From Pseudorhodoplanes sp. (GTDB taxonomy: Bacteria > Pseudomonadota > Alphaproteobacteria > Rhizobiales > Xanthobacteraceae): a stretch of DNA of 8,334 nucleotides. The stretch covers positions 1-8,334 of the forward strand of contig WBUW01000108.1 in the NCBI GenBank assembly GCA_008933495.1. The letters run 5' to 3'. The translations under genes and the position numbers were made by a program. Positions 5,640 to 8,334 of the stretch are shown here, piece by piece. Every line of letters starts with the position of its first letter. Within the stretch, counting starts at the first letter, position 1. Below the pieces are notes generated by a model. It was not told where the DNA came from and made no database searches. It saw nothing but the letters and a program-made list of their open reading frames with translations.

Positions 5640-8334
5640 ATGTTCACATTGATCGACTATGCCATCAGCCATGCCCGGCTGACGATCGCGACGCTGCTGT
5701 TTCTGCTCGGCGCCGGGTACGTGGCCTATGTCACGATTCCGAAGGAAGCCGAGCCCGACGTCCGCATCCCGATCATCTATACCCAGCTCTCGCAGCGCGG
5801 CATCAGCCCGGAGGATGCCGAGCGGCTCTTGCTGCGGCCGGTCGAGACGCAGCTCAAGTCCGTCGGCAACGTCAAGGAAATGCGTTCGACCGCCTATGAG
5901 GGCGGCGGCTATGTGCTGCTCGAATTCGAAGCCGGTTTCGATTCCAAGGCCGCCCTCGCCGACGTGCGCGCCAAGGTCGACCAGGCCAAGCGCGACCTGC
6001 CGCGCGACGCCGACGAGCCGGTGGTGCAGGAGGTCAATCTCTCGCTCTTTCCGGTGCTGGTCGTGGCGCTGTCCGGCGAGGTGCCGGAGCGTTCGCTGTT
6101 GCGCATCGCGCGCGTGGCCAAGAACGCCGTCGAGCAGGTGCCCGGCGTCCTGTCGGCGGAACTGCGCGGCACCCGCGACGAGGCGGTCGAGATCATCGTC
6201 GAGCCGATGCTGCTCAAGAGCTACGGCGTTTCGCTCGACCAGCTCATCTCGACGGTCAATGCCTCCAACAGCCTGATCGCCGCCGGTGTGCTGGAAGGCG
6301 ACACTGGCCGCTTCGCCGTCAAGGTGCCGGGCCTGATCGAGGAGCCGCGCGACCTGCTCAGCGTGCCGATTGCGGCGACCTCGGGCGCCTCGGTGACGGT
6401 TGGCGACGTGGCGCAGGTGCGCCCGACCTTCAAGGATGCGACCTCGATCACGCGCGTCAACGGCCGGCCAGCCATGACGATCGAAGTCTCCAAGCGCACC
6501 GGCGCCAACCTGATCGAGACCGTCGACGGCGTAAAGGCGACCATCGAGCGCCTGAAGGCGACCTGGCCGGAGGGCGTGTCGGTGTCCTTCATTCAGGACA
6601 AGTCGACCACCATCCGCCAGATGCTGGCGGACCTGCAGAATTCGGTCGCCACCGGCGTTCTCCTGGTCGCCGTCATCATCCTGTTTGCGCTCGGATTCCG
6701 CGCCTCGCTGTTCATCGGCATTGCGATTCCGGCCTCGTTCCTGGCCGGCGTGCTCGGGCTGCAGCTTGCCGGGCTGACGATCAACATCGTCGTGCTGTTC
6801 TCGCTCATTCTTGCCGTCGGCATGCTGGTCGACGACGCGATCATCGTCTCCGAATTTGCCGAACGCCGCATGGCGCAGGGCATGCCGCCGCCGGAGGCCT
6901 ATACGCTCGCCGCCAAACGCATGGCCGGGCCGGTGATTGCGGCGACGGCGACGCGGGTGGCGGCGTTTTCGCCGCTGCTGTTCTGGCCGGGCGTGGTCGG
7001 CGAATTCATGAAATATCTGCCGATCACGCTGATCGCGACCTTGTCGGCGTCGCTTGCGGTCGCGCTCTTGTTCACGCCGACGCTGGGCGCGCTGCTCGGC
7101 AAGGCGGCGGCGGCGCCGCTTGACGAACGCGTCTCCGACCGCGGCCTCTATATGCGCACGGTCAAGCTCGCGCTGCGGCGGCCGGGCGCGACACTCGCGG
7201 TCGCGGCCTTTCTCCTGATCGCGGTGCAGGCCGCCTACGGCAAGTTCGGCCGCGGCGTCGAATTCTTCCCCGACGTCGAGCCCGATTACGGCCAGGCGAT
7301 CGTGCATGCGCGCGGCAATCTCTCGCTGGAGGAAAAGAACCGGGCGCTGGCTGCGGTCGAGAAGCGCGTGCTTGAGTTCGACGGCCTCGCCACCGTCTAC
7401 ACGCGTGTCGGCGAGCAGCCGCGCGGCATGAGCGAACTGAGCGAGGACACGATCGGCGTCATCCAGTTCGAATTCACCGACTGGAAGCGCCGCCAGCCGG
7501 CGCGCCGGATCATGGATGCGATCCGCGAAAGGACCGCGGACCTTCCCGGTATCCTGGTCGAGGTCACCGCGCCGCGCGCGGGCCCGCCGACCGGCAAGCC
7601 GGTCCAGGTGCAGATCGGGGCGCTCGATCCCGACATGCTGCCCGGCGTTGCCCGCAAGGTCGCCGCGATGCTGGCCGAGCATCCCGCGATCCGCGATCTT
7701 GACGACGGTCTGCCGCTGCCGGGCATCGACTGGAAAATCCAGGTCGATAAGGCGGAGGCGGCGAAATACGGCGCCGGTCCCAACACCGTCGGCACCGCCG
7801 TGCAGCTCGTGACCAACGGCGTCAAGGTGACCGAGTACCGGCCCTCGACCAGCGACAAGGCGGTCGACATTCTCGTGCGCTTCCCCGACGACCGCCGCAG
7901 CCTCGACCAGATCGACGAATTGCGCGTGCAGACGCCCTCGGGCCAGGTGCCGATCGGCAATTTCGTGCAGCGGGTGCCGGCCCCGCGCGTCGGCTATATC
8001 AACCGCGTCGCCGCCAGTCGCGTCATGACCGTATCGGCGAACGTCGCGGACGGCGTTCCGACCGCCAGGGTGCAGCAGGAGATTGCGGCGGCGCTCGCCA
8101 AGGCCGATCTCGGCATCGGCGTGACGTGGCGGCTCAAGGGCGAGGACGAAGAGCGCGAGAAGGCTTCCGCCTTTCTCGGCAAGGCGTTCGCGACCGCGAT
8201 CTTCCTGATCTTTGCGATCCTGCTCGCCCAGTTCAACAAGCTGACCTCGGTCGCGCTCGTGCTCTCGGCGGTCATGCTCTCGACCATCGGCGTGCTGCTC
8301 GGGCTCATGCTCATGGGCCAGCCCTTCGGCGTGG
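5640..8334 (+). CDS. RND efflux transporter permease (AcrB/HAE1-like), truncated by the window end
   Basis: Proton-driven inner-membrane pump; 898 codons are visible without a stop and the family length is about 1,020-1,060, so roughly 120-160 residues lie beyond the edge. ATG at 5640 follows GAGAGA by 9 bases. Seen in order: first membrane helix (about 13-31) followed by IPKEAEPDVRIP; a periplasmic porter half; helices 2-6 (about 336-490), with the proton-relay aspartates D398 and D399 in VGMLVDDAIIVSEF; helix 7 (about 515-533) and GVEFFPDVEPDYG, which repeats the motif after helix 1; the second porter half; and helices 8-9 (about 851-893), with the window ending in LMGQPFGV. The helix-10 lysine of the relay is not in view. 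The duplicated architecture and DD pair make RND identity firm; drug, solvent or metal specificity is not shown, though the sequence looks like the hydrophobe/amphiphile group rather than the metal group. Confidence 0.93.
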   Translation, partial: MFTLIDYAISHARLTIATLLFLLGAGYVAYVTIPKEAEPDVRIPIIYTQLSQRGISPEDAERLLLRPVETQLKSVGNVKEMRSTAYEGGGYVLLEFEAGFDSKAALADVRAKVDQAKRDLPRDADEPVVQEVNLSLFPVLVVALSGEVPERSLLRIARVAKNAVEQVPGVLSAELRGTRDEAVEIIVEPMLLKSYGVSLDQLISTVNASNSLIAAGVLEGDTGRFAVKVPGLIEEPRDLLSVPIAATSGASVTVGDVAQVRPTFKDATSITRVNGRPAMTIEVSKRTGANLIETVDGVKATIERLKATWPEGVSVSFIQDKSTTIRQMLADLQNSVATGVLLVAVIILFALGFRASLFIGIAIPASFLAGVLGLQLAGLTINIVVLFSLILAVGMLVDDAIIVSEFAERRMAQGMPPPEAYTLAAKRMAGPVIAATATRVAAFSPLLFWPGVVGEFMKYLPITLIATLSASLAVALLFTPTLGALLGKAAAAPLDERVSDRGLYMRTVKLALRRPGATLAVAAFLLIAVQAAYGKFGRGVEFFPDVEPDYGQAIVHARGNLSLEEKNRALAAVEKRVLEFDGLATVYTRVGEQPRGMSELSEDTIGVIQFEFTDWKRRQPARRIMDAIRERTADLPGILVEVTAPRAGPPTGKPVQVQIGALDPDMLPGVARKVAAMLAEHPAIRDLDDGLPLPGIDWKIQVDKAEAAKYGAGPNTVGTAVQLVTNGVKVTEYRPSTSDKAVDILVRFPDDRRSLDQIDELRVQTPSGQVPIGNFVQRVPAPRVGYINRVAASRVMTVSANVADGVPTARVQQEIAAALAKADLGIGVTWRLKGEDEEREKASAFLGKAFATAIFLIFAILLAQFNKLTSVALVLSAVMLSTIGVLLGLMLMGQPFGV

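Noticed and set aside
4329..7682. A 1,117-codon open frame on the minus strand opposite the repressor, adaptor and pump genes
   Set aside because: Its codons lie exactly opposite those of the adaptor and pump, so a stop would require TTA, CTA or TCA in the sense genes, codons that GC-rich genomes rarely use. The translation is rich in Arg, His, Asp and Gly without family motifs, while the sense strand encodes clear HlyD- and RND-type proteins. It is a codon-bias artefact.

Overview
The window is an ordinary-looking piece of a high-GC bacterial chromosome. Strong G/C bias at third codon positions, near-absence of TTA, CTA and TCA codons, and the style of the transporter proteins suggest an alphaproteobacterium of the order Hyphomicrobiales (Bradyrhizobium/Rhodopseudomonas-like). 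This placement is inferred from memory of protein families, not from a search.

Layout. The left 3.4 kb, all on the minus strand, is a compact ABC importer operon of the branched-chain amino acid type (HAAT/Liv family), transcribed right to left: livH permease (3376 to 2513), livM permease (2509 to 1514), livG ATPase (1517 to 762) and livF ATPase (769 to 38). Junctions are a 3-base gap, a 4-base overlap (ATGA) and an 8-base overlap, so translation is probably coupled throughout. No periplasmic binding protein gene lies in the window, so the substrate cannot be named. A 20-codon open frame with a very strong Shine-Dalgarno sequence (3478 to 3416) sits just upstream of livH and is the least expected element here.

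The centre (about 3377-3873) is a 497-base divergent control region. It holds a candidate liv promoter on the minus strand, the short upstream frame, a stretch of alternating GC tracts and hairpins with no evident gene, and a good sigma-70-type promoter on the plus strand whose -10 region is overlapped by a palindrome centred on GAACGTTC, a likely TetR-family operator.

The right 4.5 kb, plus strand, is a TetR-regulated RND efflux operon: a TetR/AcrR-family repressor (3874-4506), a periplasmic adaptor (membrane fusion protein, 4503-5597, overlapping the repressor by ATGA) and an RND inner-membrane pump that starts at 5640 and runs off the right edge after 898 codons. The repressor, as first gene of the operon it probably controls, would keep its own level and that of the pump in feedback. 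No outer-membrane channel (TolC/OprM type) is visible.

I found no RNA genes, insertion sequences, CRISPR array, phage genes or toxin-antitoxin modules. I do not see a clearly novel system. The points worth a second look are the short frame ahead of livH, the operator/promoter architecture, and whether the back-to-back importer and exporter are functionally related.
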